A stretch of 64,000 bases of DNA from Scytonematopsis contorta HA4267-MV1 (GCA_019359035.1 JAHHIC010000038.1:124001-188000); one strand, 5' to 3'. Shown: positions 26,520-35,659, counted from the first letter of the stretch. A program made the numbers and translations. The notes: a model not told the origin generated them from the letters alone.

Positions 26520-26640
26520 GAAAGTACTTAATTAATTCAATAATTATTAAATTGGTAATTAATTGCGAATTGCGAATTGCGAATTGCGAATTGGTATTAC
26601 CCCCTAATCCCCACTCCCAACTCCCCACTCCCCACTCCAT
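26484..26640. repeat. Heptamer repeat block between convergent genes
   Basis: AATTCGC-type heptamers (26484-26515) are followed by the inverted GCGAATT array (about 26562-26594). CCCCACT-type heptamers follow (26606-26638). The block covers the 3' ends of both the hypothetical gene on the left and the ABC transporter gene on the right. Confidence 0.8.
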
Positions 26641-28450
26641 ACTGTTCAACTTGCATATTCCACAGCGAGTAATACTCACCTTTATCTTGCAAAAGTTCTT
26701 CATGAGTACCGGACTCAATCAACCGTCCATTCTTAAGAACTAAAATACGGTCAGCCATACGTACAGAAGCCAAACGGTGAGTAATTAACAGAGTTGTTTT
26801 CCCCCTAGCAAGCTCCACAAATTGCTGATAAATTTCGTACTCACTACGAGGGTCAAGAGCAGCAGTTGGTTCATCCAAAATGAGTAACTGAGATGTTTCT
26901 CTAATAAAAGCACGAGCAAGAGCTAACTTTTGCCACTCACCTCCAGAAAGTTCAGTACCACCAAATTGTTTACCCAACGGAGTATCCTCTGTTGTCGGAA
27001 ACTTGTCTACTAGTTTAGAAATACCAGCCTTTTCGATAGCATATCTAATACGTTTCTGATTATCTAGAGCATCAATATCACCTAAAGCAACATTTTCTCC
27101 CACTGTCAGTGCATAACGACCAAAGTCTTGAAACACAGCAGCAATTTGTTTACGCCATTCATTCAAGTTTAATTCTTTTAAATCCACATTATCAATTAAA
27201 ATAGCTCCGTCTGTAGGGTCGTATAAGCGAGCGAGCAGCTTAACTAAAGTTGTTTTACCTGCTCCATTTTCCCCAACTAAAGCAACAGTTTCACCCTTTT
27301 TCAGTGTAAAGGAAATATCCGACAGAACTGAGCGACCATCGGGATAGCAAAAATTTACTTTATCAAAAGTGATACCATTTCGTACTGGGAGAGGTACTGA
27401 TTTACCAGGAATACATAAAATCATTGTTGGTTCGCTCTCCAAAAAGCCGAAAAAGTGTTCCATATAAAGCACAGTTTCATAGAGACCGAGACAAATAGTA
27501 ACGAACTGTTCCAGATTCTGTTGAAGAAAACTTAATGATTGTACAAATAAAAGCACATTCCCAGGGCTAATCTGTCCTTTAAAAGCTTGTTGCACCACTA
27601 AGTAAAAAGCAAAACCATTACCGAGAGTACTCAAAAGTGACAAACCTGTCTCCCAAAAAGCTTGCTGGTTTCTGAGATGACGCATAGTTTGATGCAAAGA
27701 CTGAAATGCTTCTACATAGCGACTAATAAAGAAGGAACCGAGTTTAAATAACCGTACTTCTTTAGCGTAAGTATCGGTTAGCATCACAGTCGAACAGTAC
27801 TGCATCCGACGTGCTTGGGGGCTTTTTTCAAAAGTAGTTTCCCAAATGGTCATTTCAAACTGAAAAGAAACAAATATCTGAGGTAAAGTTGCAAGGATAA
27901 TTAAAATAGGAATTCCCCACCCCAAGGGAGCTAGTAACACCACCATACCCACCAAAGTCACAAAAGTACGACCACCCTGAGCTAAATTACTAATCAAACT
28001 CAGCGGCTGGTAATTGATTTGTTGTTGGAGCATTTGTAGCTCGTCATAAAACTTAGCATCTTCAAAACGTCTCAAATCAGGAAAACTATCAGCTTTACCC
28101 ATCAACAGCAAATTAATATGAGCCATGAGTTTTTCCGCTAAGTTTCCCTGAACAGCTTTAACCCAAGGATTCAAAATCGTATCCAGAAGCATTGCTCCAA
28201 CCCATCCACCTACCAAGCTAGCAAGCATGACGGAAGTGAGTTCTACCCCTTGGTTTAAAGCGATTGCTACTGTATCCACCACTTGTTTGCTAATCCAGAC
28301 AGTGAATGCAGGTATAAGACCCTGTAACAAAGTTGAAAGAATCAGAAAGATGGTGTCCCTTGGTGCAGCTTTCCACAAAAAAGGAAGAGAGCGAAATATA
28401 GATTTAATATAGTCGCGTAGGAATTTTAACACTTGCTTAAATATATTCAT
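26597..28450 (-). CDS. ABC exporter (ATPase fused to permease), likely lasso peptide exporter
   Basis: This 617-aa protein has an N-terminal six-helix ABC exporter domain and a C-terminal ATPase: Walker A GENGAGKTT, signature LSGGEWQKLALARAF, Walker B LLILDEPTAALD. Single-chain exporters of this layout (LasD/McjD type) export lasso peptides and protect the producer. It diverges from the lasso cyclase gene at 29028. It is the only transporter near the two lasso loci and may serve both. The last residues (EQYGVGSGELGVGIRG) are encoded by CCCCACT-type heptamers, an extension not expected in the family. Confidence 0.88.
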   Translation of the reverse strand: MNIFKQVLKFLRDYIKSIFRSLPFLWKAAPRDTIFLILSTLLQGLIPAFTVWISKQVVDTVAIALNQGVELTSVMLASLVGGWVGAMLLDTILNPWVKAVQGNLAEKLMAHINLLLMGKADSFPDLRRFEDAKFYDELQMLQQQINYQPLSLISNLAQGGRTFVTLVGMVVLLAPLGWGIPILIILATLPQIFVSFQFEMTIWETTFEKSPQARRMQYCSTVMLTDTYAKEVRLFKLGSFFISRYVEAFQSLHQTMRHLRNQQAFWETGLSLLSTLGNGFAFYLVVQQAFKGQISPGNVLLFVQSLSFLQQNLEQFVTICLGLYETVLYMEHFFGFLESEPTMILCIPGKSVPLPVRNGITFDKVNFCYPDGRSVLSDISFTLKKGETVALVGENGAGKTTLVKLLARLYDPTDGAILIDNVDLKELNLNEWRKQIAAVFQDFGRYALTVGENVALGDIDALDNQKRIRYAIEKAGISKLVDKFPTTEDTPLGKQFGGTELSGGEWQKLALARAFIRETSQLLILDEPTAALDPRSEYEIYQQFVELARGKTTLLITHRLASVRMADRILVLKNGRLIESGTHEELLQDKGEYYSLWNMQVEQYGVGSGELGVGIRG

Positions 28451-28880
28451 TAATGTTAGTCCTTTTGGTTAGTATTTTTGGGTTATTATAATTATCTTTT
28501 GAATCTAACAATCTCAGAAATATAGTAATTAGTAGACCTGTAATATCTAAAATATATCTAATTCAGTATAAGTTTTAATATGTATATTTTAACGAAAGTA
28601 TATAAACTGAAAAGACATAAATCCCTTAATTAAGCCTATTTATAGTAGTGTGACAAGCTAAATACTCAACTCAAATCAGCCTGAAAAAGCGTTAATTCAA
28701 CATACTACCTAAAGTAATCATGTTGTAATTTCAATTGTAACCTTGGTAAATAATACTGACAATTTAGGACATAAATACTTAAGTTACGGCTATTTAAAAA
28801 CGACAAAGGTATTGTTATTTAACAACTCACGTTGTAATTATAAATATCAAAGCTATAACTATAAAAGTGGGTAAATCTAC
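28451..28880. other. Divergent promoter region, no gene seen
   Basis: About 430 AT-rich bases lie between the ABC exporter (minus) and the heptamer array before the lasso cyclase (plus). I see no ORF or convincing hairpin. Promoters of both transcription units must lie here. Confidence 0.45.
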
Positions 28881-29027
28881 CAACAGTCAGCAGTCAACAG
28901 TCAGCAGTCAACAGTCAACAGTCAACAGTCAACAGTCAACAGTCAACAGTCAACAGTCAACAGTCAGCAGTCAACAGTCAACAGTCAACAGTCAACAGTT
29001 AACAGTCAGCAGTCAACAGTCAACCAT
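28881..29027 (+). repeat. STRR: 20 in-register CAACAGT heptamers abutting a start codon
   Basis: Twenty consecutive heptamers (CAACAGT, with a few CAGCAGT and one TAACAGT) run from 28881 to 29020. One CAACCAT follows, and the next three bases are the ATG of the lasso cyclase gene. There is no Shine-Dalgarno sequence in this leader. This is the longest of the short tandem repeat arrays in the window. Confidence 0.95.
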
Positions 29028-30911
29028 ATGAAACGCTGGTTTTGCGGTTTTTCTCCAATAACAAGTTCTTCTTCTGCAGTCCCTCCTCAACCAATCGATA
29101 GCGAAATGTTGTGGAAAGGAGCAAATTCGTTTTTTTTGTGCGGAAATTGGGGAAAACAACAAGTTATCACTATGACGGAAGGCAATGTACGACTTGCTAT
29201 AGTCGGTACTTGTCTTGCATCTCACCAAACTTTGGTCGAATTATTTCAACTCGCTATTAGAAGAAAAGACTACAGCCAATTAATTAGATTACCTGGTAGC
29301 TATAACTTAATTGTTCAAGATGACAATGATACTTATGTTTTTACAGATGTAGCTGGCTTAAAACCTATATTTTATACAGAATATGGCTCTTATATCGTTT
29401 ATTCTTCTTTAGGAGTCACTTTACAACAATTAATCAAAGCAGAAGTAGATTCTGTTTGGCTGGCAAACTGTTTGCTGGGTCTAATCAGAGCAAACGAAGC
29501 CCAAAATCGCTCTCCTTTCCGGAATGTTAAATCTGTTCCCAGTGGTCATTATTTACAAATATCTTCTGGTCAAGCAATCTGTAAAAAATATTGGCAAGAA
29601 CCTCAGGAATATATTAAATTCTCTGAAGCTGCTGATAAATTAAGGCAAGAGTTAGTAACTGCTGTAGAAGGTAGAATAAATTTATATGGCAATGTGACCA
29701 GTGATTTAAGTGGTGGCTTTGATTCTACAAGTTTGGCTTTATTAGCAGCAAAAAAGCTAGCTTCTCAAAATCAAACACTACATACAATCACTTTTAAGAG
29801 TGGTGAAGCAACAGAATCTGATGATTTTAGATGTGCTCAACATGCAGCTAGTATTTACTCAAATATTGCACCTTCTGTATTAGAAACACAAAAGCTTCCC
29901 CCAGATTTTAGTAACCTAGAGCTAATCCCACTCTTGGATACACCAGAAACTTCCCTCTTGACTATTGGTACAATTAACCATACCCTGAAAGTTATTCGTT
30001 CTTTTGGTTCTCAAGTTCATTTGAATGGAGAAGGTGGAGATGCTGTTCTTTGCGCTTCTGATTCCTATTTAACTGATTTATTCAAACAGCTAAAAATAGG
30101 AAAGTTTCTGCAACATGCTTATGGGTGGTCACGAGTTAGCAGAGTATCACCGATACCTTTAATTGTCAGAGCAATAAAGATGAGTCGTGTTTCATACGCT
30201 AGTAGTTTGTGCCAACAAACTCAACAATTAATGAAAGAACAACTTTCATCACGCTCATTAGTTCGCAAGTCACAAACAAGTGAGATTATAGGATGGGACT
30301 CGTATCCAGAAATTGTCAGTTGGTACACCCAGAAAACTGTCGATTTAGCTGCTTCCGATTTACAGACATTTGCACAAAATGCAATACCTTTGGCTAACTC
30401 ACCTGAAAAACATGAATCTATCTCTATAATTCAATTGAATGCTCTGTCTTGCAAAGGTTTACAGCAGCTAGCCCAAACTTATAATGTTAATATAGAATTT
30501 CCCTATCTTGATTCATTAATAATTGACACTTGTCTAAGTGCTAGACCAGAAGAACGAACAACTCCATTTTCATTCAAGCCTTTACTTTCTAAAGCTTTGC
30601 AAAATGATTTACCTTCGAGCGTTTTTACACGCAATACTAAAGGTAGTTACACAGCTGATGATTTTGTTGGTATTCAGCAAAATTTCGCGGTCGTCAAGGA
30701 TTTATTCAAAACTTCGCTTTTGGCTGACATGGGTTTAGTTGATGTTAATGAGTTACGAAATGCTATTAGGCAATTTAATACAGGAATCGTTAATACTGGT
30801 TTTTCGGCTTTTAGTCAGACGCTAGCAACGGAACTTTGGTTACGACGCTTGGTAGATGCTGGTAATAATTTTTGGGTTAGCGAGCAAAGAACCCCTATCC
30901 ACAATTTTTAA
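29028..30911 (+). CDS. Lasso peptide macrolactam synthetase (asparagine synthase-like), locus 1
   Basis: This 627-aa protein resembles asparagine synthetase B and is the lasso cyclase (C protein). It adenylates the Asp/Glu side chain of the core and closes the ring with the N-terminal amine. The ATP-pyrophosphatase loop SGGFDS is at 228-233, and NGEGGDAVL follows later. There is no N-terminal catalytic cysteine at position 2, as expected for lasso cyclases. It begins a C-B1-B2 operon, with the precursor convergent at 32053. The start codon directly follows a heptamer array without a ribosome site. It is clearly paralogous to the protein at 33736. Confidence 0.92.
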   Translation: MKRWFCGFSPITSSSSAVPPQPIDSEMLWKGANSFFLCGNWGKQQVITMTEGNVRLAIVGTCLASHQTLVELFQLAIRRKDYSQLIRLPGSYNLIVQDDNDTYVFTDVAGLKPIFYTEYGSYIVYSSLGVTLQQLIKAEVDSVWLANCLLGLIRANEAQNRSPFRNVKSVPSGHYLQISSGQAICKKYWQEPQEYIKFSEAADKLRQELVTAVEGRINLYGNVTSDLSGGFDSTSLALLAAKKLASQNQTLHTITFKSGEATESDDFRCAQHAASIYSNIAPSVLETQKLPPDFSNLELIPLLDTPETSLLTIGTINHTLKVIRSFGSQVHLNGEGGDAVLCASDSYLTDLFKQLKIGKFLQHAYGWSRVSRVSPIPLIVRAIKMSRVSYASSLCQQTQQLMKEQLSSRSLVRKSQTSEIIGWDSYPEIVSWYTQKTVDLAASDLQTFAQNAIPLANSPEKHESISIIQLNALSCKGLQQLAQTYNVNIEFPYLDSLIIDTCLSARPEERTTPFSFKPLLSKALQNDLPSSVFTRNTKGSYTADDFVGIQQNFAVVKDLFKTSLLADMGLVDVNELRNAIRQFNTGIVNTGFSAFSQTLATELWLRRLVDAGNNFWVSEQRTPIHNF

Positions 30912-31038
30912 TTTTGTACGTGAAGTGTTTCTGGAGGGTATTTTTAATTTTGAATTGAAAATGTTGGGGTTTCCTTTCATCGTCAACCAAATCTACAAAG
31001 GTTTCAGTAATTACAACTGTTTAAAAGGAGAATGACAA

Positions 31039-31302
31039 ATGCAAGAATTTCGCATACCAAAACATGTAACTTTTACATTTTTTAATGAGAGTGCTGTACT
31101 CTTAGATTCTAGAAAAAATGCTTATTATGCTTTGAATGAAAGTGCCGCAGATTTTTGGCAATTATTAAGCCAAATGGGTTCTTATGAAAAAGCACTGCAA
31201 CAAATGCTGGAATCATATGATAATTCTGGCGATGTAATTACCAAAGATATGGAAGAATTAGTTAACTCTTTAGTCAAATCGGGACTTTTAGAAAAAGTGT
31301 AA
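31039..31302 (+). CDS. Lasso peptide RRE protein (PqqD family, B1), the only copy here
   Basis: This 87-aa PqqD-like protein contains the RiPP recognition element that binds the leader peptide and brings it to the protease. Its pattern is typical: FNESAVLLDSRKNAYYALNESAADFWQLL. AAGGAG lies seven bases before ATG 31039. It sits between the cyclase and the B2 protease. The second lasso locus has no B1 gene. Because both precursor types share the same leader motif, this protein probably serves both loci. Confidence 0.93.
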   Translation: MQEFRIPKHVTFTFFNESAVLLDSRKNAYYALNESAADFWQLLSQMGSYEKALQQMLESYDNSGDVITKDMEELVNSLVKSGLLEKV

Positions 31303-31352
31303 AATCCTCAATCTTAAATTTAAAATCTTAAACCAAAAATTGGAGAAATATT

Positions 31353-31778
31353 ATGGATATAGAAATGTCAGTAAGTCCTATAAAAATGAAACTGAGTTTT
31401 ATAGATAGTTTCAAAGGAATATTTACTGTTGTAACTGCTGTTATAGCTTTACGTTGTTTGTCATTAGAAAGAATTTCTAAAATTCTCAACTATGTAAAGT
31501 CTTACTGCTCTCGTGAAATTACTGTAGAAGAGGCAGATGTTATTTGGAATGCAGTCAGAAAAACTAGCTTCTTCTTCTCAGGAAGAGTTGCCTGTATTGA
31601 ATTATCATTAGCGTTTGTTATTTTTGCCTTATCAAAAAGTCTATCAGCAACTTGGTGTGTAGGTGTAGCTAGCGAACCATTCCGCGCACATTCGTGGGTT
31701 GAAGTTGATGGCAAACCCTTCCGTGAAGAAAATTATCTCGAACATAAAGATAATTTCAGAAAGTTATTCGCTGTTTAA
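31353..31778 (+). CDS. Lasso peptide leader peptidase B2 (transglutaminase-like), locus 1
   Basis: This 141-aa cysteine protease of the lasso B2 family cuts the leader from the precursor. The triad is complete: C81 in ACIELSLAF, H113 in AHSWVE and D119 in VDGKPF. GGAGA precedes ATG 31353. It closes the C-B1-B2 operon and is followed by a strong hairpin. The B2 protein of locus 2 is a close paralogue with the same triad. Confidence 0.93.
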   Translation: MDIEMSVSPIKMKLSFIDSFKGIFTVVTAVIALRCLSLERISKILNYVKSYCSREITVEEADVIWNAVRKTSFFFSGRVACIELSLAFVIFALSKSLSATWCVGVASEPFRAHSWVEVDGKPFREENYLEHKDNFRKLFAV

Positions 31779-31837
31779 ATACTAAATAAACCCCTCACCC
31801 AACAAAAGAAACCCCACCCCCAACTCCCTCCCCCCTA

Positions 31838-31886
31838 GGCTACCGCGTACACACGTTACTTACAACTTGTGTGTACACGGTAGGCG
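31838..31886. repeat. Imperfect palindrome
   Basis: TACCGCGTACACAC and GTGTGTACACGGTA face each other with one mismatch across a short loop. The surrounding GC-rich CCCTCCC/GGGAGGG tracts extend the symmetry. This resembles dispersed palindromic elements of Nostocales genomes and lies between the B2 gene and the precursor. Confidence 0.6.
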
Positions 31887-31960
31887 TGCGGGGAGGGAGC
31901 TACGAAAATAGGTAGAAATAATGTCGATTTTTGATTTTAAAAAAAATTATCATAAATCTC

Positions 31961-31990
31961 AACCCCCTCCCCGTAAACGGGGAGGGGGTT
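31961..31990. terminator. Perfect hairpin between convergent lasso genes
   Basis: AACCCCCTCCCCG, the loop TAAA and CGGGGAGGGGGTT form a perfect 13-bp stem. It sits between the B2 gene (plus) and the precursor gene (minus) and could end both transcripts. The same GGGGAGGGGGTTGGGG sequence type occurs at 63519, so it is also a dispersed repeat. Confidence 0.55.
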
Positions 31991-32052
31991 GGGGGTAGGG
32001 TTTATTTTGTAGCAGTATTTTAATCTAAACTACAAATTCAACAAGTAAAGAA

Positions 32053-32187
32053 TTAGTGGTGACGTCGGTAGTAGCCTCTAAACCACTTATTATCGCGGTA
32101 ATAACCTCTTTTTCTCCACAATGTCATTTCGACAGCATCACCTAATTCAGTTACTTGAGGTTTGTTGTATTCTTTAAGAGAAGTCAT
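32053..32187 (-). CDS. Lasso peptide precursor, locus 1 (predicted Trp1-Asp9 lasso)
   Basis: This 44-aa precursor is too short for usual ORF calling. Its ribosome site GGAGG lies six bases before ATG 32187. The leader contains the lasso signature Y-x2-P-x-V-x3-G-x5-T exactly (Y7, P10, V12, G16, T22). With T22 at position -2, cleavage after L23 gives a 21-residue core. The ring segment would be WRKRGYYRD with Trp1 linked to Asp9, and the tail NKWFRGYYRRHH. Trp1 is rare but known (fusilassin). The core has eight Arg/Lys and two His, which is very basic for a lasso peptide. It is convergent with its C-B1-B2 operon. Confidence 0.9.
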   Translation of the reverse strand: MTSLKEYNKPQVTELGDAVEMTLWRKRGYYRDNKWFRGYYRRHH

Positions 32188-32857
32188 GTTTGCCTCCAAA
32201 TTTCTTTCCAAGATAAAGTTGATTTGTAATCACAAGCTAGAATGAACATCTATTTATTAGATGTTTTAGCTATGTTTATAATTTACCGAATTAAATTCAT
32301 TTTTACAAGCATTTAAAAGAGTTTAATAGTCATAAATAAGACAGTTATGTCTGGTATTTAAAATACATAATCTACTAATCTTTACATAATAATAATAACC
32401 AATAAACTGCCAATAGAAGTATTTTTTAAATGATGATAGCTTTGGGTAAAATAAAGTAAATTTTGCCTAAAATCTGAAAATATTTGTATTGTAGAGACAA
32501 AAAGCAGTATTGCACTCAAATAATCTATAAAACTAGAATTTATGTACTGTAAATACACATACCCATAATATTTATTTACTTAAAGTTTTGTTAACTATTA
32601 TTAAGTAAAATTAAAACAAGCATAAAACTTGTGCTTCGCTCATAAATAGAAATACAGGCAGCATCAATTATATTTTGTATATCTTGCAGCAAAAATATTT
32701 CCCTGCTAGAGGTTGTTTATAAAGAAAAGTGAAGGGTTATATGAAGTAGGCACTGCATAAGTTGATTTGACCTGTATCTATTAACTATTAGGGATACCAT
32801 AAGCAAAATCAAGAATCATCAGAATATTTTACTTAGATTTTACAAGGAAGGTTTGCT
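32188..32857. promoter_or_regulatory. Regulatory region of lasso precursor 1, with segment conserved in locus 2
   Basis: These 670 AT-rich bases between the precursor (minus) and the HTH gene (plus) contain no ORF I can support. The part 32260-32355 matches 36637-36732 upstream of the locus 2 precursors; shared blocks are GATG.TTTAGCTAT and AATAGT.ATAAAT.AGACA. This is the likely promoter or operator region of the precursor. The last 30 bases before the GTG at 32858 are also conserved between loci. Confidence 0.55.
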
Positions 32858-33343
32858 GTGGAAAAGCAAAGTCATTATTTAACACCTTTTCAACGACAAT
32901 TTTTAATCGCGAGTTTAGATAACGAAATACGTCCAGAGTATCGTCGTCGGATTGAAATTATGCTGTTGGCAGATGCAGGTAGAACCCAAACACAAATTTG
33001 TACAACCGTTGGGTGCGCTCAAGAAACAGCACGGTATTGGATTACAATGCTACAGACAGGTTTGGCTCTACATTGGTATGAACAACCAATGGGTCGTCCC
33101 AAAGCGATAAATGATAAATATTTGGAACGTTTGCAAGAATTGGTCAGTCACAGTCCCCGTGATTATGGTTATTCTTTTAACTATTGGACAGCGCAATGGT
33201 TAAGCAAGCAACTAGCAAAAGAGTTTGATATTGAGGTAAGCGCTCGTCATATCAATCGTCTGCTTAAGGAAATGGGACTTTCTACTCGGCAGAAGCGTAT
33301 AGCTGACTGTAGGGAAATAGTTTCAATGTCTAAGGTAAGCTAA
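32858..33343 (+). CDS. HTH DNA-binding protein related to IS630-type transposase N-terminus, lasso locus 1
   Basis: This 161-aa protein carries two helix-turn-helix units. One is near residues 45-75 (TQTQICTTVGCAQETARYWI); the other, winged-helix type, is near 110-145 (LSKQLAKEF...SARHINRLLKEMGLSTR). This layout equals the DNA-binding half of IS630-family transposases, but the DDE catalytic domain is absent and no terminal inverted repeats flank the gene. Start is GTG 32858 after AAGGAAGG. A paralogue occupies the same position in locus 2 (37181). I infer a domesticated DNA-binding regulator of the lasso genes. Confidence 0.8.
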   Translation: MEKQSHYLTPFQRQFLIASLDNEIRPEYRRRIEIMLLADAGRTQTQICTTVGCAQETARYWITMLQTGLALHWYEQPMGRPKAINDKYLERLQELVSHSPRDYGYSFNYWTAQWLSKQLAKEFDIEVSARHINRLLKEMGLSTRQKRIADCREIVSMSKVS

Positions 33344-33393
33344 TACTTGTAGGTTGGCTCGTTCCACGAAAACCAACATATTATAGAGTGTTT

Positions 33394-33578
33394 GTAGGTT
33401 GGCTCGTTCCACGAAACCCAACATACTATAGAGTGTTTGGAGGTTGGGTTGTTAGCACTCCTCCCTTATCGTGTACCGCAGGTAGTCTTCGGGATTTACG
33501 TGTAGCGTGACGCTTCGTCATGGCTTTGGGAAGCCTAACATATTATTTTGTTGGGTTTCGTGGAACGAGCCAACCTAC
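33394..33578. repeat. Inverted-repeat element (GTAGGTTGG family)
   Basis: The 30-base arms are 33394-33423 and 33549-33578; they are perfect inverted copies beginning GTAGGTTGGCTCGTTCCACG. A third, direct copy of the left arm precedes it at about 33349. Related GTAGGTTGGGTT sequences occur near 54006, 54062 and 56731. It is a dispersed non-coding element, possibly MITE-like, lying between the two lasso loci. Confidence 0.75.
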
Positions 33579-33735
33579 TTTTAAGGACATAAATATAGTA
33601 TATTTAACTAATTAAAACTATTAATTTATTGTTTTTTATACTTTTGATGTTGTAAGTTGTAATTAAGGCTAATAAAGAAAACTAATAAATTAAATTTTTG
33701 TAAATTTACTGATTATTTAAATAGGAGATTAGTAT

Positions 33736-35595
33736 ATGAAACATTGGTTTTGTGGCTTTTCAGCAACAAATAATTCTTCTGTCGCAGAACTTTCTGAACC
33801 ATTAATTAAACCATTAGATAGTGAAATGCTTTGGTCTGGTTCAAATCCTTTTTGGATATGTGGTAACTGGGAAAAACAGCAAGTTATAACACTGTTTGGA
33901 GATTCTGTTCACTTAGCTATAGTTGGTACTTGCCTTGCACCTTATCGGACTTTAGTGGAATTATTTCAGAATGCTGTCAAAACAAAAGATTATAGCCAAT
34001 TAATCCGATTACCTGGTAACTATAATCTAATTGTGCAAGATGAAACAGATACCTATATCTTTACTGATGTAGCTGGTCTCAAATCTGTATTTTATGCAGA
34101 ATATGAGTCCAATATAGTTTATTCTTCCCTAGCGATTCCTTTGCGACAGTTGATAAAAGCAGAAGTCGATAAAACTTGGCTTGCGACTTTTCTAATGGGT
34201 ATGACAACACCAAGCTTATTACAAAATCGTTCTCCTTTTTGTAATATTCAATCTGTTCCCCCAGGTCATTACCTGCACATATCATCAGGTAAAGTAATCT
34301 GTAAGCGATACTGGAAAGCACCAGAGCAATATATTAGTTTTTCCGAAGGAGCCAAACAATTACGCGAACAGCTATTAACAGCGGTTGAAGGTAGAGCTAA
34401 GTTATATGGTAATATCAGCAGCGATTTGAGCGGTGGATTTGATTCTACAAGCTTAGCTTTAATTGCAGCAAAAAGTTTAGCAGAGCAGGGACAGAAATTA
34501 CACACAATCACCCATAAAAGCATTTCGGCTATTGAAACCGAAGATGTAAAATGGGCAGAACATGCAGCTAGTCTGTATCCAAATATTGAAGCGATTATGC
34601 TTGAAGCATCGGAAGTTCCTCAAGAGTATAGTTACTTGGAGAATATTCCTCTGACTGATGCACCAGATTCCACAATTGCTAACATTGGACAACTCAGCTA
34701 CTTGATGCAAATAATTAAGTCTAAAGATTCTCGACTTCATATGAGTGGAGATGGAGGAGATGCAGCACTTGTAGTTTCTTGGTCATATTTGGCAGATTTG
34801 CTAAAACGTAGAGAAATAAGAAAATTTATTAATCATACCTACGGATGGTCAAGAGTTAGTCTTCGCTCTCCAATAACTTTAATCAGTAAAGCTGTAAAAT
34901 TGGGTCTCACTTCATATCGTCAGTGGTTACTTCGACAAGCTAAACAATTAGTAGCTGGAGAGCTATTATCTCAGTCCCTAGTCAGTGAGTCCACAGATGT
35001 ATCTCTAGGATGGGATTCTTCTCCACAAGCTGCGAATTGGTATACAAAAGAAAATGTAGATTTAGTTGCTACAGATTTAAAAAAATTAGCAACAACTGCA
35101 GTACCTTTTGCCGATATTCCAGGACAAAATGAAGCTATCGCAACTATTTATGCAAATGGAATGGTTGATAAAGTTTTGCAGCAAATAGCTGAAACTTATG
35201 GTGTGAATTTAGAATTTCCTTTTCTTGATGGGTTGGTTATTGATGCTTGTCTCAGTGTCAAACCAGAAGAACGCACAACACCATTTGCATTTAAACCACT
35301 TCTTTCTGAAGCACTACAACATGATATACCAAGAAGTATTTTTGTACGCAATACCAAAGGTGATTATACAACTGACGAGTTTAACGGACGCAAGCAAAAT
35401 TTTCCTGTCATTGACAAATTATTACAAACTTGTTTGTTAGCTGATATGGGTCTGATTGATATGAAAAAATTTCGTCCTGTCATCAAACAATTTAGTATGG
35501 GGTTTGATACTGTTACGTGGCATTTCAATCAAACATTAACAGCTGAACTCTGGTTGCGCTCTCTAAATAATAATAATCAGAGATTTTGGATGTAA
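33736..35595 (+). CDS. Lasso peptide macrolactam synthetase, locus 2
   Basis: This 619-aa paralogue of the cyclase at 29028 has the same start (MKHWFCGFS versus MKRWFCGFS) and is alike along the whole length. The ATP-pyrophosphatase motif SGGFDS is at 232-237, followed later by SGDGGDAAL. AGGAGA lies before ATG 33736, so unlike locus 1 it has a normal ribosome site and no heptamer array. It would cyclise the Gly1-Asp8 precursors at 36272 and 36438. Divergence between the two cyclases matches the different core peptides. Confidence 0.92.
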   Translation: MKHWFCGFSATNNSSVAELSEPLIKPLDSEMLWSGSNPFWICGNWEKQQVITLFGDSVHLAIVGTCLAPYRTLVELFQNAVKTKDYSQLIRLPGNYNLIVQDETDTYIFTDVAGLKSVFYAEYESNIVYSSLAIPLRQLIKAEVDKTWLATFLMGMTTPSLLQNRSPFCNIQSVPPGHYLHISSGKVICKRYWKAPEQYISFSEGAKQLREQLLTAVEGRAKLYGNISSDLSGGFDSTSLALIAAKSLAEQGQKLHTITHKSISAIETEDVKWAEHAASLYPNIEAIMLEASEVPQEYSYLENIPLTDAPDSTIANIGQLSYLMQIIKSKDSRLHMSGDGGDAALVVSWSYLADLLKRREIRKFINHTYGWSRVSLRSPITLISKAVKLGLTSYRQWLLRQAKQLVAGELLSQSLVSESTDVSLGWDSSPQAANWYTKENVDLVATDLKKLATTAVPFADIPGQNEAIATIYANGMVDKVLQQIAETYGVNLEFPFLDGLVIDACLSVKPEERTTPFAFKPLLSEALQHDIPRSIFVRNTKGDYTTDEFNGRKQNFPVIDKLLQTCLLADMGLIDMKKFRPVIKQFSMGFDTVTWHFNQTLTAELWLRSLNNNNQRFWM

Positions 35596-35659
35596 TTCAT
35601 AAATTACATTACCTGGCTTTATAGTCTTACTTTTTGCTTACTAAATTGGGAAATATATT

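Noticed and set aside
28881-29027. CRISPR array
   Set aside because: The unit is only seven bases with no spacers. It is a short tandem repeat array, and no cas genes are present.
32858-33343. Complete IS630-type insertion sequence
   Set aside because: There is no DDE domain, no terminal inverted repeats and no target duplication. The gene keeps a fixed place in both lasso loci.
35596-35659. Hidden B1 gene in lasso locus 2
   Set aside because: The gap is 64 bases, far below the roughly 85 codons needed.
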